Shown here piece by piece: positions 26,793 through 39,700 of a DNA stretch of 64,000 bases; within the stretch, counting starts at the first letter, position 1; every line of letters begins with the position of its first letter. The notes under the pieces are model-generated. The model saw only the letters and a program-made list of their open reading frames with translations, ran no database searches and was not told where the DNA came from. Source of the DNA: Struthidea cinerea (taxonomy: Eukaryota; Chordata; Aves; Passeriformes; Corcoracidae); NCBI GenBank assembly GCA_013397865.1, contig VZTI01000609.1:169139-233138 (forward strand), given 5' to 3'. The position numbers and the translations under genes are program-made.

Positions 26793-29700
26793 AAGTGCTG
26801 CTGCCTGGATTATATCAGTAATTCAATGAATATTTTTAATTGTTTTATATGCTCCTGTTCACAATTTTATGTCTTTCAACATTTGCTGATTTTGGCTCCT
26901 TTCCATGTCCTGATCTTGAGCTGCTACAGAACCAGTCTGAGCAACTGAGGGAAATATTTAAACTCAGCTACAAGGTGTGTCTTCCTTATTTTGAGTGGGA
27001 AAAACTCTTGTTATTGAAAAAATGTAAATAGCAACAATATTGTGGATGTGAGATCCTGAAGATATAATCTGGTACAGATTCAATAAAAAAAACTTACAGG
27101 AAAATGCAATGGTTCTATTATTCCTTTATTTGGAGGAGAGTAAAACCAATTCAGGCAGTTCACATTTATGTGTTTTCAAAGAGAACTGTCTCTCTCCAGT
27201 GACTACAAGAGGAACTGCATTGCATGCACTTTTACTGAGTAGCAGCTATAAAACCTTTAGTAAGGGGTTAGCTGGTCCAGATCCTTTTTATTGTTTCTGC
27301 AGCTTTTCCTTTCTTCTGAGACCAGAAGAGCTCCTACTCTATTTTGCTGTCTTCATGAGGTATCCACTTTAGAAAGTGGTAAAAAAAAATGGTCCTGTTG
27401 CCCAATGACTGTTTATGTGCTATGCAGCAAGAGTCATTGCATAAATGACTGCAGGCACGACAACCTAGAGAAAGGTAATCTTCTCCCTCCATTTTACTTT
27501 GACTTTTGTTATCACTGGCAACACGTTTCTTCCGCCTTGTGTCTGAGCTCCGATGTCATCAGTTTTAAATGTTTCTGAATTTTGCACACTTGACTACACT
27601 GAGTAACACCTTCCACAAGAGCTAAGACCTGGTTAGGAGCTGAGGAGGTCACAGGACCTGTTAGGTGTGAGTTCCCCAACCATCACACTTTGAAGATTCC
27701 TCCAGTTTGCTCTTAGAAGATAAAAGACAGCCAGTTATTTTTCTCCTAAGAAACTTAAGGAATTCAGGCTAAAGAGTTAGACAGTGGTCTCAGGTAGCCC
27801 CAGTCACTTCTTGGTGTAGGTTGTAGATTGACCTGAGCTCTGTGCTGCTGCAGGAATCAATGCATGCCTGTCTTCTTTGCCCACAACTTTTATGAGAGGA
27901 TGCTCATGCAATTTTGATCATGCGTATGCATGTATGTCCTGTAATGGTCAGAAATACATGTGTGGGGCTTCAGTGCAAGTGATTTTCTTGTCTTATTACA
28001 ACTAAACCAAAGTATACATTATGATTGTTTTTCATGTGTGAAAACCATTTTGATATGTGGAATAAATATTTTTAATAAAAAGGAAAGAAATATTAGACTA
28101 CCTGCAAATCTTCTGAGCACCTGAATGTGAAGTGTTGTAGCCATATGTTAGGAAAAAACCAGAAAACTTCAACAATTGCTTTGAAAGAAAATTAAAATAT
28201 TAAAGAATTTAAATATGGAAGCGAGTTTATCATGGAGGACAATGAAAAAGTATAAACTTACGTCTCCCAACTGCAGTAAGGGCAGCTAAGCCATTGTGAA
28301 TACAAGGACACACACTCGTTCTCTGTGTTAATCTGCTCTGTGTTTACATACGTATTTTTCAATTCTCGGGGGACATCAAAATGGTAATGATTTCCTATTT
28401 TTGTAAACAAATGGAAATACAGCCTTTCATGACAGCTGTTACTTCAAAAATGATCTAAAATATTTATGCAAATTACAGATTTAAAAATCTTTTCACTGAA
28501 GGTGTTTTCCGTTCTTGAGAAAGATTCTGACAATTAAAAATAAAAACAAAAAAAGCATCAGAACCCTGCCTGTTATTGTTTAGTCCATAACAAAGACAGC
28601 TGTACATACCCTTACTGTGAGTCACTTTTATCTGAGCAACCTTGCTTAGTAAAATTGGACAATTTATCACCCCGGTGCCTGCAGCAGTGTGCACTACATG
28701 CAAGTGATTTGTTTGCCACTTCAGCTACCAGCTTTGATACACCCTGAGAAACTCAAAGTCTGAATGAAAAGGTCAGCATGGAGCTTAAACTAACTCTCGG
28801 GCACCAGAGGGCCCAGGGGGAAAAGTAGCGGGCTATGGTGTCTCCTGCCTGTCTCAGTGGGAGTTGAGGCCTGGAGCATCTGAATGTTGCTCTGCCCAAC
28901 AACCTAAAAAAGGGGTTCTGATGCCCTCTGGCATAGAAGGTAGAAGATATGAAGTCAGGCACCTACATGAGAAGTCCAGATGCCCCACATGGTCCACTGA
29001 CCTCCTGCATTTTATCTGTTTTCTCCTCCTGTAACTGTGTAAACAAATGAGAAGAGCCACATCTCTAAGTTAGACATTAACATTGGAAAGAATGAATACA
29101 AGCTTCTGGTTGTGATTTCTGCACTTAATCCCACAAACCCCAGGAATCTGATAGATCTGAAGACCACAGTCTCTTTCGAGTCTTGCCCACTGCTCAGAGT
29201 AGCTGGGCAAACTCGCACTTTCAACACTTGCTGTGTGAATATGTCAGCAAAAGATTTCAATCTCCAAAGCTTTCATACCCACCCAGTTCAATTACATAAT
29301 GCAAAACTATGTATAACCTTAATTTTTAGGATGCAGCCAGCCTTATCTGAGTTGAATAAATTCTTCAGAAGTCATTGTACTTTTAGTAGCCCAAGACAAA
29401 AAGAAGGCTTTGCTCTGCCAGAATACAAAAAAAACCCCAAAAAACTGGAATAATAATTCTGATTGCCTTTGAGGGGTAAAGGAAGGTCTCCTTGTATCTG
29501 ATAGCACCAGTACTTAGACTGTAAACAGCTGGAAAGAAAAGAAAGAAAAATAGAGAATTTTGATCTCTAGCTTCTCAATAAACAGGAATGAAAACCAGTA
29601 CTGGTGCAATTTGGCCAGCAAGTCAGTAGAGGAAAATGGGAACCTTACTTTACCTGAAACTGAAATAGGCTTAGCGCTAATAACCATTTAATCTCATTTA

Positions 29701-31084
29701 AATAAAAACAGCAAAAGAGAAAATTTTTCTCTGTAGCTTGAATGCTTATCCAACACGCTGTATCCACGCCCTTATTTTGCTGGCAGCATAGGAAAGTTGG
29801 ACTTGAATTTTCAGATGGTTCTGCTGGGCTCCTAAATTCTAGGCACTGCTCAGGTGTTAGCTTGGGGTGGCTGCATCCTGTGCCAGCTTCCTGCCTGTTC
29901 ACCAGCGAGTGCTCTGAGTTTCACAGCACCTTTCTTACAGACACAGTTTCAGTGAGGGGATTTCCCAGCTGCTCATGGCAAGGTGCTTTGCAGCTTAGAT
30001 TTCTGTTTGCAAGGGCACCCCTTTCTGTTTTGGTGTGTGCACGTTACTCAGTTTGATTTCTTTCCATAACAACTGCCTGGATAATTTTTTGGGCAGTAAG
30101 CTAGTATTGCAGGTTTGAACTTAGCCAGAACATTCTGATACTGAAAGCTTTATATTTTCTTTTTTTTTTTTTTTTTGTCATCCTAAACAATAAATCTTAC
30201 AACAAATTTTAGATCCAAAGTTTCTTTGTGAGAAGTTATATGCAAAATACTTGATTCTGTTGCAGATCTTTAATGTTTCCATACTTAGTTTCATTACAGC
30301 AGGAAATTTCTTTTGAATTCTGCTCTTTAGAAAAAGGAAGTTTTAGCCCCTTGAAGACCCAATAAATTACTAAAACAGGGCAATTTATGATCTTCATGCA
30401 TCTCTGCAAAGAAAATTCTCCCTGCAGGTAGACTCAGTCTGTCTAAGATTCAAAGATATTAGAGGCAATTTTATGAAAGGGATCATTAATTATAAGACAT
30501 GAAATTTTAATAGGAGGCTTCTTTTTCCTGATATCTTGCATGAGCCAAGATCAAAGTAACTCCTGTATGTTGACCTAGTAAGCACGATAACTGAGCAGAT
30601 CAGCTTCTCTGTCCTTTTTAACCTCAGAAAAATCACAGAAGTGATGTGTTTTAGGAGAAAGTGCATTTCAGTATCATATATGTAATCACAGGAGATGGAA
30701 AAATGCTGCTGCTTGCTCCTGACAGGAGAGAACTGGGTCCAGCCAGGGGTGTTTAGGTACACTTGTCACGACCAGAATGAGTGTTCTGGGTGCCTTATCA
30801 AAGAGGACCAAGGCTTGCAGGTTGCACGGCCAGTTTGAGAAGATGCCCAGCTGTACCTACTCCTTTTTAACAGGGTCACATGAACTATTTTCTGTCCATA
30901 TAACATCAGACACCAACCACGCTCCAGTCATTCATTAACCCCACTGTGATAATCCAAACTTAGCTGCTTTTTCTGCATGCTTGTGCTCAAATACACACAG
31001 TTTTTAAACATTAAGGCTGAGACCAGAAGGGATTCATATCACTCTGCATCCATGATCTTTTCTCTTCGTTATTGGCTGCTCCTT
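26793..31084. other. Intergenic or intronic sequence, no gene seen
   Basis: No supported gene. A T16 run lies at 30161-30176. Frames up to 113 codons (29112-29453, +) have no recognisable features. The stretch around 30.75-30.98 kb looked LTR-like in composition, but I could not find paired termini or a polyadenylation signal. Confidence 0.45.
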
Positions 31085-31995
31085 CCATCTTTATGTCATC
31101 TGAAAACTTTATTAGTCACGATTTAATATTGTATTCCAGATCATTGATAAAAATGTTAAGTAGAAATAAACCCACTGGAATTTAGCTAAAAATGCATCCG
31201 GTCAACAATGATTAGTCGTTTACAATTACATCTGGAGATCTATCAATTAACCTGGTTTTAATCTATTTAATTGGTGCTATATAACATGTTGCTCTAATTT
31301 CATAATCAAAATGTCACAAGTCACCAAGTCAAATGTCTCGCAGGACTTTTAGTGTATTATATTCACACAATTACCTTTAGCAGCTAAACTCCTAATCACA
31401 TTATAGAATCAAGACCAAATTTCCAAGACCCCATATTGATTTGCATTAATCATATTATTGTGCTTTAATTCTTTGTTAATGAAGTTGAATATAATCTGTT
31501 ACTTTGCACAGAACAATAAGTCTATTATTATCTTAGCCTTTTACTTTAGGTTTTCTTCTACAAATTTTGATCTTCAAAGTAGTTTAAGAGCTATTGAAAA
31601 GACGGCACCTATGGCTCGGGGAGATGCTTTTTCAGAAGTTTTCTATTTCTTGCGTGCCAGTCACCTGTTGATCTCTTGTTGATTAATTCTGGTATCTGTG
31701 TTTTAACTGACTTGCTTTAGCACTTGAAGGTGTTTCATCATCCTCTAAAGAGACTCTATCATCTGTCTTTTTCTCATCTATAAAAAGACTTGCTTGTAGA
31801 ATGTTTCTGCCTTTCCTGTGTTACTGCTCACATTGTATAATACCAATCAAGTACTTTTGCTAGGATTTCTTTTGTTGATTCACTTCAGAAATTGCTTTCT
31901 CTTATCTTTAATTCTACTTGTCACAGTTTTTCATTGTGTCCTTTTACCTTCCTTATCCAGTTCCTTCAGTTTCTAAGTTTTCATGTACATTCAGC
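31085..31995 (-). mobile_element. CR1: Ancient CR1-family LINE, reverse-transcriptase region, antisense
   Basis: The plus strand follows the reverse complement of the ORF2 (reverse transcriptase) part of the older CR1 lineage found across birds, crocodilians and turtles. Landmarks in order are 'gtcatctgaaaactttatta', 'cattgataaaaatgttaagt', 'acaattacatctggagatct', 'caccaagtcaaatgtctcgc', 'ttaattctttgttaatgaag', a 'ctctatcatctgtctttttc' block and 'tctacttgtcacagtttttc'. The order and spacing fit about 0.9 kb of one element, with divergence highest around 31.5-31.7 kb. Both boundaries are approximate. It is much more decayed than the copy at 7.2 kb, so it was probably inserted before modern bird families arose. 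It is not functional. Confidence 0.8.
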
Positions 31996-33276
31996 TCATA
32001 TCAAATTCTTTTTACTTGTGTTATACAGAGATAATCTGTACTTTGAAGTTAGTATATCTCACAAGCACCTAATACTTTGATACTAATGAACAAACATAAG
32101 TTTATGGAGAAACACTAACTTATCCATATTTAAAATTGTAATTCATTTCCAGCATGGACGTGTGATTTTGGTATTCATCATCAAATGTAAAATAAATATA
32201 TACTATATATATCTACATATGCTTCATTGTGCTGTATGCAGCCTGCATCTGAGGTAGAATTTCCTACCAGATTTTAAGAAAAATAAACATATGGTTAATA
32301 AGTTATGAGATCTTAAATACCTATGTCTTCTTCAGAGTAATAATAATAAAAAAGCTAAGATTTGCTCTTGTTGAGCAAAAAAAAATGGGAAAGACAGAGA
32401 GAGAATGCAGGATTCATATCTATGATATCAAAGCTCAAGACTGCCATTCTTCTGAGGAAATGTTGACTTGCCTCACTATACACTGACAATTCACCCGGAC
32501 ACAGAAGTCCTCACTTGGTGAGGTCTGCATGGGGTGAAAGAAACTGAAGCACTAAAGGCAGCACTTCAGCGATCTGTTTATTTTGGAATTCGTATCTGGA
32601 TTGATAGTCTGGAGATGGGACTGGGCAGGCTGAGATGTGGCTTGGGGAGGGGTTGCAGGGATGCAGGAGCTGAGTACCAGAGATGGAAGAACATTCTGCT
32701 TCTGCATCACCGTCCACCTGTACTCCACTACTGGTCAGGGCAGCTGCTGTCACGCATGTGATACCATATTCCACATGGCAATAAGGGGCAAGACAAAAGC
32801 AAGGACCCTTAGATCTACTTTATTTGTTTACCTCTGAAAGCGATTTATTTCTTCAACAGCAATGATCCCTCAAATAGAAACATCCAATAAGAATAACAAG
32901 ATAAACCCAGGAATAGGCTCACAGACAAGAAGTTACTTATGCCAGAACTACCTCAGTTTGCCCATCCTGATAACTCTCTCTTGCTTAGCCTAACTGGGAT
33001 AAAGGGAGTAGGACTGACATCTCTTGGGAAGTGCATCCTCCAGGAGGATGAAATAATGCCAGGGAGAAAGTTTAGGCAATAGCATCATGCTCTCACAATT
33101 TGGTTTCTTTCTCCTCTCCCTTTATTGCTTTTTTACAACACACTGAACACTTTTCTGCAGAGCAGAACAGATTTAACAGCGCATCTGAAGAAGGCCAGTG
33201 GTCTCCCTTCCCATGTATGTCTCACACATACAGGGGTGTGAGGCTGCACGCCATGAAGCCAAAGAGGTTAAATCGT
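31996..33276. other. Intergenic sequence with a GC-richer LTR-like patch
   Basis: AT-rich DNA, including a TA-rich stretch near 32.19-32.22 kb, surrounds a GC-richer patch at about 32480-32775. On the minus strand that patch carries an 87-codon frame (32511-32774) and an AATAAA hexamer. It could be the end of an LTR or the internal part of the ERVL-like element that starts at 33.3 kb, but I could not find termini or a protein match. Confidence 0.3.
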
Positions 33277-33690
33277 GATGTCCCAGTTTCTGACCTGTCG
33301 CTGTGAGCGGCACTAACGGCGAGGAATGGCACGACAAGTTCAGAAGGAAAACAGTAGTGTTCTCAATTAATTAATTAAATCATCACTTTTATAACAGGGT
33401 TCGCAAAGAGTGTGTTGAATGGCATAAGACAATTGGGTGCTCGGCCATCCACCCCTTGAGGGGATTGGTCAAGCTCCAAGACACTTATTCCAAAATATCA
33501 GAAAGCTAGAACCATAACAATCTTGCATAACAAACCCAGGTGCAAGATAAGGAGTTAGTTTACAAAAACCCATAGCAGTGTTTTTCATAGCTTCTGTGAG
33601 AACCACAAAGTTCTCACAGAACTCTGTAGAAAGCTGAAAGATTTCTCTACCAAAGCTTTTCAGCATCCACACTGACCTAGTGCTGTAAGA
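33277..33690 (-). mobile_element. ERVL-like LTR remnant with primer-binding-site-like sequence
   Basis: On the minus strand there is a TATA-type box (TATAAAAG, complement of 33386-33393). About 85 bases downstream comes a CTCACA end (complement of 33302-33307), followed closely by a stretch containing GGTCAGAAACTGGGA (complement of 33281-33295). That stretch resembles the 3' end of tRNA-Leu used as primer by ERVL-type retroviruses. This order (promoter box, short R-U5, CA end, primer-binding site) is that of a 5' LTR. The U3 side is unclear. A 10-bp hairpin stem sits at 33594-33603 and 33610-33619, and the short repeat aattaattaattaa occurs at both 33.37 and 33.70 kb. No gag or pol frame survives downstream. 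The element is an old, broken copy, and the family name is an inference. Confidence 0.45.
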
Positions 33691-33854
33691 ACTAATTAAT
33701 TAATTAAAGGGATACATGTACTTTTTATGAAAGACAATGACTGTGGGTTTCAGTGTTGCGACTGCAGCAGATCAGACATGATCCAGCATCTAATATGTCA
33801 AGCTTAGCACAGGACTTAAGCAGAGGAAAGTCAACTGGTGAAGTCTCAATGGCT
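33691..33854. other. Short spacer, no feature seen
   Basis: Nothing recognised between the LTR-like block and the unidentified frame on the minus strand. Confidence 0.4.
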
Positions 33855-34217
33855 TTATGCCTGGAGGTGCAGCCAGGCAACAGACTTTAGTCGCTCAAAT
33901 AAATTGTATAGCCAAACCAGAAGCATGCTTAGTGTCTCAGATACTTCTGCAGTGTCTGCAGGCTTTTGTGCATCACGCTCCACTTCTGGCACCAGGCACC
34001 CAAGCCTTTCACTGAATTTGTCTTCCGGTGCTGATGGTAATGCATCCAGTGTATCCCCAGCCACACTCAGCACAGGCTCAAACAGAAAAGCTGCCAGCAT
34101 TTGCTCTGCAGATGCTTCTGCTGAGTTTGCTGTAACTGGGTCCTCCAGAGTATTGTACAGCTTTTTCCAAGTGTAATAATTAGGATTCTTTGGACCAGTA
34201 GGACAAGCTGATTGCCA
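33855..34217 (-). pseudogene. Unidentified 120-codon open frame, probable retrocopy or ERV remnant
   Basis: A minus-strand frame is open from an in-frame TAA at 34218-34220 down to a stop at 33855-33857, and the first Met is at 34098-34100. Unlike the chance frames nearby it has protein-like composition. An N-terminal Asn, Tyr and Trp segment (YYTWKKLYNTLEDP) is followed by an acidic, Ala- and Ser-rich middle with many Glu and Asp, and an amphipathic C-terminal end with the string LLVWLYNLFERLKS. The frame appears to continue upstream of the TAA (GRKRHC just before the stop), which suggests one inactivating change in a longer coding sequence. It sits about 165 bp upstream (minus strand) of the ERVL-like LTR, so it could be retroviral in origin, or a processed host gene copy. 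I do not recognise the protein and assign no function. Confidence 0.35.
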
Positions 34218-36529
34218 TTAGCAGTGCCTTTTTCTCCCTGTTACCACATGTGCACTAGTGTTTGTTTTTGTTATTGTAAAAGTAAAGTGTGACTGCATTT
34301 TCCTCTTTTTCTTTTGATCCTAATGCTCAGTTTGCCCCTGAACTTGTGATATCCCCCCTCCATTTCAGTGTTTGATCTAGCTATCTAAAATCAGGGAACA
34401 GATAGGATCTCAGTATCCAGAGCTCCACACTAAGAAATTAAATTGGAGAGCACAAACTTCCCCTTTGCCCCAGTTTTACCGCTTCAGCAGAAAGACAAGT
34501 GAGTTCATAGCGAAAGATGTGATTCGAGTTACAGCACGTCTTAGTTTCCATAAATCCCTTATGGTCCCCTTCTGTGTGCTTGTCCAGCCTTGTGTTGAAT
34601 TTCCATCCCTTGGAAGCAAAGGTGCAATCGAAGCTGCTGTAGATCCTTAGGCTTCCTAAGCAGATACACAGCAGTGCTACACAGCCAGGTGTACAGCAAG
34701 GAACCTTGGGAACCAATTCTTACAGCCTTTACCATAGACATAGCCTCACCTGAGCTTTAGATACCCCATACTTTCCTGAGATCTGTATTTATGCACAAAT
34801 CACATAGAAACTAGAATAAAAAATTACTCTGTAATCTTCTCATCTAACTGGCAGCATGGGGTACAATTCATCCCCACAGCATCCTCCTCCTGTTGCCCCA
34901 TTCTGTGTTCAGAAAGTGCTTGAAGGACTTTCATGTCTAGGTGACTTAATATGATATTGATTTCTGATTTTTCATAGAGTTTACTAAACTTATTGTTTTT
35001 CTTTGTCAGTGTTATGAGCAACAACAAGGGAAAGATTCACCTGCTGGTTACCATCAGTCAGAGAAAATAAGCTATTCATACTTCTTGTTAAGCATGACAC
35101 ATTTCTACTGTTTTTCAAAAGTATTCTTATATTTCTTGTTCTGTTTCTGTTCTATATTTCCCAGAACATCTGCCCTTCCCCATCCTTTATATTATTGTAT
35201 CTTCGTCACACCTATTTTTTACAGCAAATGAGTTCTTTATAATCAGAAAAATTTGCACGAAATAAAAAAAATAAACAATTATTAAATTTTGATTCAAATA
35301 AACCCCCTGAAATCAACAGTATACTAATCAAAAGAGGTGCAGACAAACAGATAATTTTGTTAGCTGGTCAAAAAGATAATTTTTAGTAAGTACTAAAGAA
35401 AGAACAATTAGAGATGTCTCTAGACATGTTTGAAGAGAGCTAAATGAAAAGATTTCCTTCATATATTGAAAATTTAAAAAACGGGTGGATATAATAAGAT
35501 GCTAGTAAGTAAAAGCATGATTAACATCATATAAACTGTAAAGAATGATAAAGCCAATTACCTAATTCCCAAAGACATGATCATCGCTATATTGATACTT
35601 TTCTTATATGAATATATCTCAAACAGCAGCAAAATTAACACTGAAGAATTTTTGTCTTGTGGGTATTGAATTTAAGGGTGATTCCTCCAACAGAGTGATG
35701 AACTGAGCAAAAGGTTTAAATACAACGTAAGAGTCAGGGCCTTTCTTCTGACTTTGCCTGGGCAGCAAATGGACTGGGGCAGCCTAAACACACAGTTTAC
35801 AGGGAATTCACATAACCTGAACTGCTGCAGGCGTCTACACCGGAGCTTGTTGTCTGACCTCCTTTTGTCTGACCGTGAGTTTTGACTCTGAGAAGGAAGA
35901 GGTGTTTCCAAGGAGAGAATGATTCATGCCATCACAGAGTAGGCCATGGGGATAGGTGAGAGAAATCACATCCCAAAACAAGTCTTTTTCTATTAACTAC
36001 AAGAGCCCACCATGACTAAGGCGGATACAGATGTTTCTGCTGCAGATGTACAGAGCCAGAGGACCCTCATGCCCCTCTTGTTTAGGGGAGAGTGACGCTG
36101 ATCATTTCTTGAGGAAGCCAGGTGAAACCCCATGTGTGTTCCTTTGACTGTATATCTCTTAATCATAGGCAACTTCTGACACCATTTCTGTGCTTCCACA
36201 CTTCTTCCACATTTTCCATTCTGACCAGTTTCCATGCTCATCCACTGTTCTTCTTATTCTCATTTGGATATTTCTCTGACTTTTCTGAAGACAACCACTC
36301 CTCTGCTTTGCAATGGCCAGCTTGTGCTTCCACAATTCATAGGACAGAATTCATCCCACAAAATTCCACTGGTGTCTATTCACTACTTTTTAAAAAAAAA
36401 TCCTATTTTTCCACTTAACTGTTGATATTTTATGTAGATGATTAGAAACATGAGCGAAAACTGAATGGTGAAGTAGAGAGAAAAATGAGGAGACGTAGTA
36501 ATATTTTTAAACTGCATAAAGATGTTGAA
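34218..36529. other. Intergenic sequence, no gene seen
   Basis: A 92-codon minus-strand frame at 34438-34716 might belong to the same decayed copy as the frame at 33855-34217, but no continuity could be shown. From 34.8 to 36.5 kb the DNA is AT-rich and unique-looking. Confidence 0.4.
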
Positions 36530-36720
36530 AGAGGTCAGGATTAATGGGCTTAAATTAATGAGATTCCAGTTAGACATCTGGGAAACATTTCTAGCAGTAA
36601 AGTGGTAGATTAAGTTGCTTGGGGAGGCCACAAGAGCTCCATCAATGGAAGTTTTTAAGAACAGGTTGAGCAAACCTCTGCCGAGATTGGTGCTCTTATA
36701 ACTGAACCTGCCCTGAGGAG
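36530..36720 (+). mobile_element. CR1: Ancient CR1-type LINE 3' end
   Basis: The sequence keeps the order of an old CR1 3' end. It has 'taatgggcttaaatta', 'ttccagttagacatctggga', 'ttgcttggggaggccacaag', then 'ctccatcaatggaagttttt' and 'aagaacaggttgagcaaacc'. The last block and the absence of the avian ATTCTATGA tail suit the older amniote CR1 lineage. Orientation is +, and the boundaries are approximate. Confidence 0.75.
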
Positions 36721-39700
36721 TCTATTAAATTTGCATGAATTATGGCCACCACTCACAAGAGTTATATTAATACCACAAGAGTGTCATGATGCAAAAGACA
36801 CACAGCAGAAGGCAAGAGAGGCTTATCACGAGGTGAAAGTGCTGCACTGCTGAAGTTATGCTTTGCTTTCTTCTCCTGGTCTTCCACCTACCTTCTCTCT
36901 TTTCCCAACAGAACATGGGAGTGCAGTGCAACCCCTGAGAGTGGGGGGTTGGAGAGGAAGGATGTGTGCTGCCCAGGAGGGTAGGGGATGAGACTCCTTG
37001 GTGTGTTACACATACTCCTCCTTGCTGACTTCTTTCTTCCCCACTGTCCACTCTGGCTGTATTTCACTCAGGAGGATCGGGAAACTACTTGTTTCCAGAT
37101 ACAGATGTGTGCTTCTGCCAAATCCTTTATTCACTGCCAGGATGAAAACTTTTCTGTCTCTGCCCCAGGAATCCTGAGCCTAAGGTTTACAGGAAAGACT
37201 GAGTCTTTCAAAAACTTCCTCTCTCTGAACACAGATGGTACCAGAACCTTGGTACCCTTCAGTAGAATCCTTACTTCTTGTTTCCTCCTCCTTCCCATCT
37301 GATTTTTCTTCAGGCCTTTTCTTAATTCACTTCTTCTTCCTCTCCTACTTCTTGTTTACTTCCCCATTTGCCAGTTATAGTTGTTCTTGACCCATTTTTT
37401 TTACCTTAGAATATCTCTTCTTATATCCAAAGCCAGTTTTTTTCTGGCTTTTATGTTTCCTCTTTGGGAAGTAAATTCTCTCATTCCAAATTAGCCTAGT
37501 CCAAGATAATTGAATTAAAGAAAGATCTGTGTAAATATAGAACTGTATAGGTTTACTGTTATTTATAACTATAATCAGAAAAAAAAAAGTGAGTTTTGAC
37601 TGAATTAAATAAGTTTCATTGCCTGAATCATCTTCTTCCTCTGTCTACCATGTCACTCTGGGACAAAAACAGATTTTATGTTTCCTTGTGTCATTTTGAA
37701 GCTCTAAAACTGTCTTCATTTTTTTCTAGGAAAACTTTTTCATTCAAAGTATGCAACATACTTAGTTCAACATCTGCCACATCTTATACAGAACAATTAT
37801 TTTATAATCAGAACATGCATATCTAAGCCAAAATCTTAATTCTGTAAATATGTTCCTTCATAGAAAATATCCAGCTCAATTGCCCTGTAAATTATTTTAC
37901 AGAATATGAAAGCAGTATTTTACAGTATATGAAGCACAGGTAAACAAATGCATACACATACATTTGTATAATCTTTTTAATAAATGTATCTGTAACTTGA
38001 TGACTAATTAGAAGAGACAGAAGAAAAAAATAAAGGTAAACACATATTAAGAGAAAATACGGCAAGGTGGTCATCTATCCCTGGAACTGTAAAATTGAGA
38101 GAAGGGGTAAATTAAATAGTGTGGAACCCAGGGATACTCATTAGGCCATCAGCAGGGAGCAAGATGGTGATGTCACACCTAGCAGAAGGAGGAAGACTCA
38201 TGTAAAGCTGGATGAGATCCAGTTTGTGCTGTAGATTTATGCAGTTAATTTTGTCCCTTGGCTGCATTCTGATGAGCATTTCTCCTCGACATACACCAAG
38301 AAAATTGCTTGATTATAGCTGTGTTAATGGTAATCAGCATGCTAATGAGCACCAGAAGGTCGTTACAGAAAAGAGAGGTTCAAAGATGTATAACCTAGAG
38401 GAGAAGATGAAGTAAATCTTCAGGGAATGCAAGTGTCTTGTTTGTAGGTCATAGATTATTTGTTTTGGTCATTGTAGAGCACAGGGAGTTTAATTTAAGG
38501 ACAGAAAAAGATTAAGCTTTTTGAATTTTAGGAACAGCATAACTTAATTAAATATATGCCTATGAAGTAGGCAGCAAACAGTGCTGGATTGTTTTTGTTC
38601 TATTCTAATGTGTTCCTTGATGGAGATTATACAATTGTAGTTTATGTCTTTCATGACGTGAATCTAACATTTATTCATGCTTAATGTAAAAATCGGAATA
38701 ACGCTTACAGCATTTTGTATTTTGCTAATGACACAGAGTAAAAGAGGAAAGGTTTTGCAGAAAGAAATTCAGAGCAAGCACGTCAAAATATAAAGTGAAC
38801 ATTAAAAGGTAGTGAAATCAGAGGAAAATGAAAATCTATCAATGTGTAAGAGTTGCCAGTGAGATAAAAGAAACCATGCAAAATAGTAGTTATAAAATTA
38901 GTAAAAAAAGTTGAATATCAGCTACATAAATATCATAGGGAGCATGTAAAATGCTAAGCTGGTAAATATCTTCCTATTTAATTCAAGTTTCTAGTTCTGT
39001 TTCAAAAGGTTAATGTGCTCCCTGTTAGAAAAGAACATGTGTATGCATTTGGATGGTTTTTCCAGAGAGAAAATGACACCGAATAAGGATTATACACGCT
39101 TTAGCGGAAGCCCTCAGGAAGAGGGACATCTTACAGAAATACTGAAAGAAAAGGTTTAGGAAGTTTAACACCTCCTAAACTCTAGGCAGGCCAGATTTAG
39201 ATGGAGATATTGAAAAAAAAACAGCTACACCCCCAATATTAGCAAGTAGTTGAAGTTCAGTGGAGAACTGCACCTCTCAGTTCCAGCAGGAAAAATAGGA
39301 ACAAAGGCTTTGAAAGGACATTTGCATGTAGGTGGTTGAACAGGACAAGTCCTGTTGTTCTGTCCGGCTTTTCCGGACTTTCAGAAGCTAGAAAAGTAGA
39401 GAACATTAGGGAAGAAAACACCAACCCAAGCAATCACTCCCACCCCACCCTTTCTTGTTTTGGTTTGGGGTTTGTCCCTTTATTAATGGGTCTCAGAGGG
39501 AAAAAATTAATTATATGTTGACTCACAAACCAATCCTATCCTGGGCTGTGGGGAAAAATTCACATGATTGCCAGAGGAATTGGTAAACTCTTTTAGATTA
39601 GATTAGATTAGATTAGATTAGAAACTGACCTCCTCAGAGAATCTGCATCTCTAACACCCAGTGCCTAAAGCTCAGTGGCTGCAACAAAAAGGCTTTAATA

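Noticed and set aside
30770..30985. Possible second LTR
   Set aside because: No TG...CA termini, target duplication or polyadenylation signal could be found.
39593..39622. Telomere-like repeat
   Set aside because: The unit is TTAGA, not TTAGGG. It is six exact copies of an ordinary microsatellite with no subtelomeric context.
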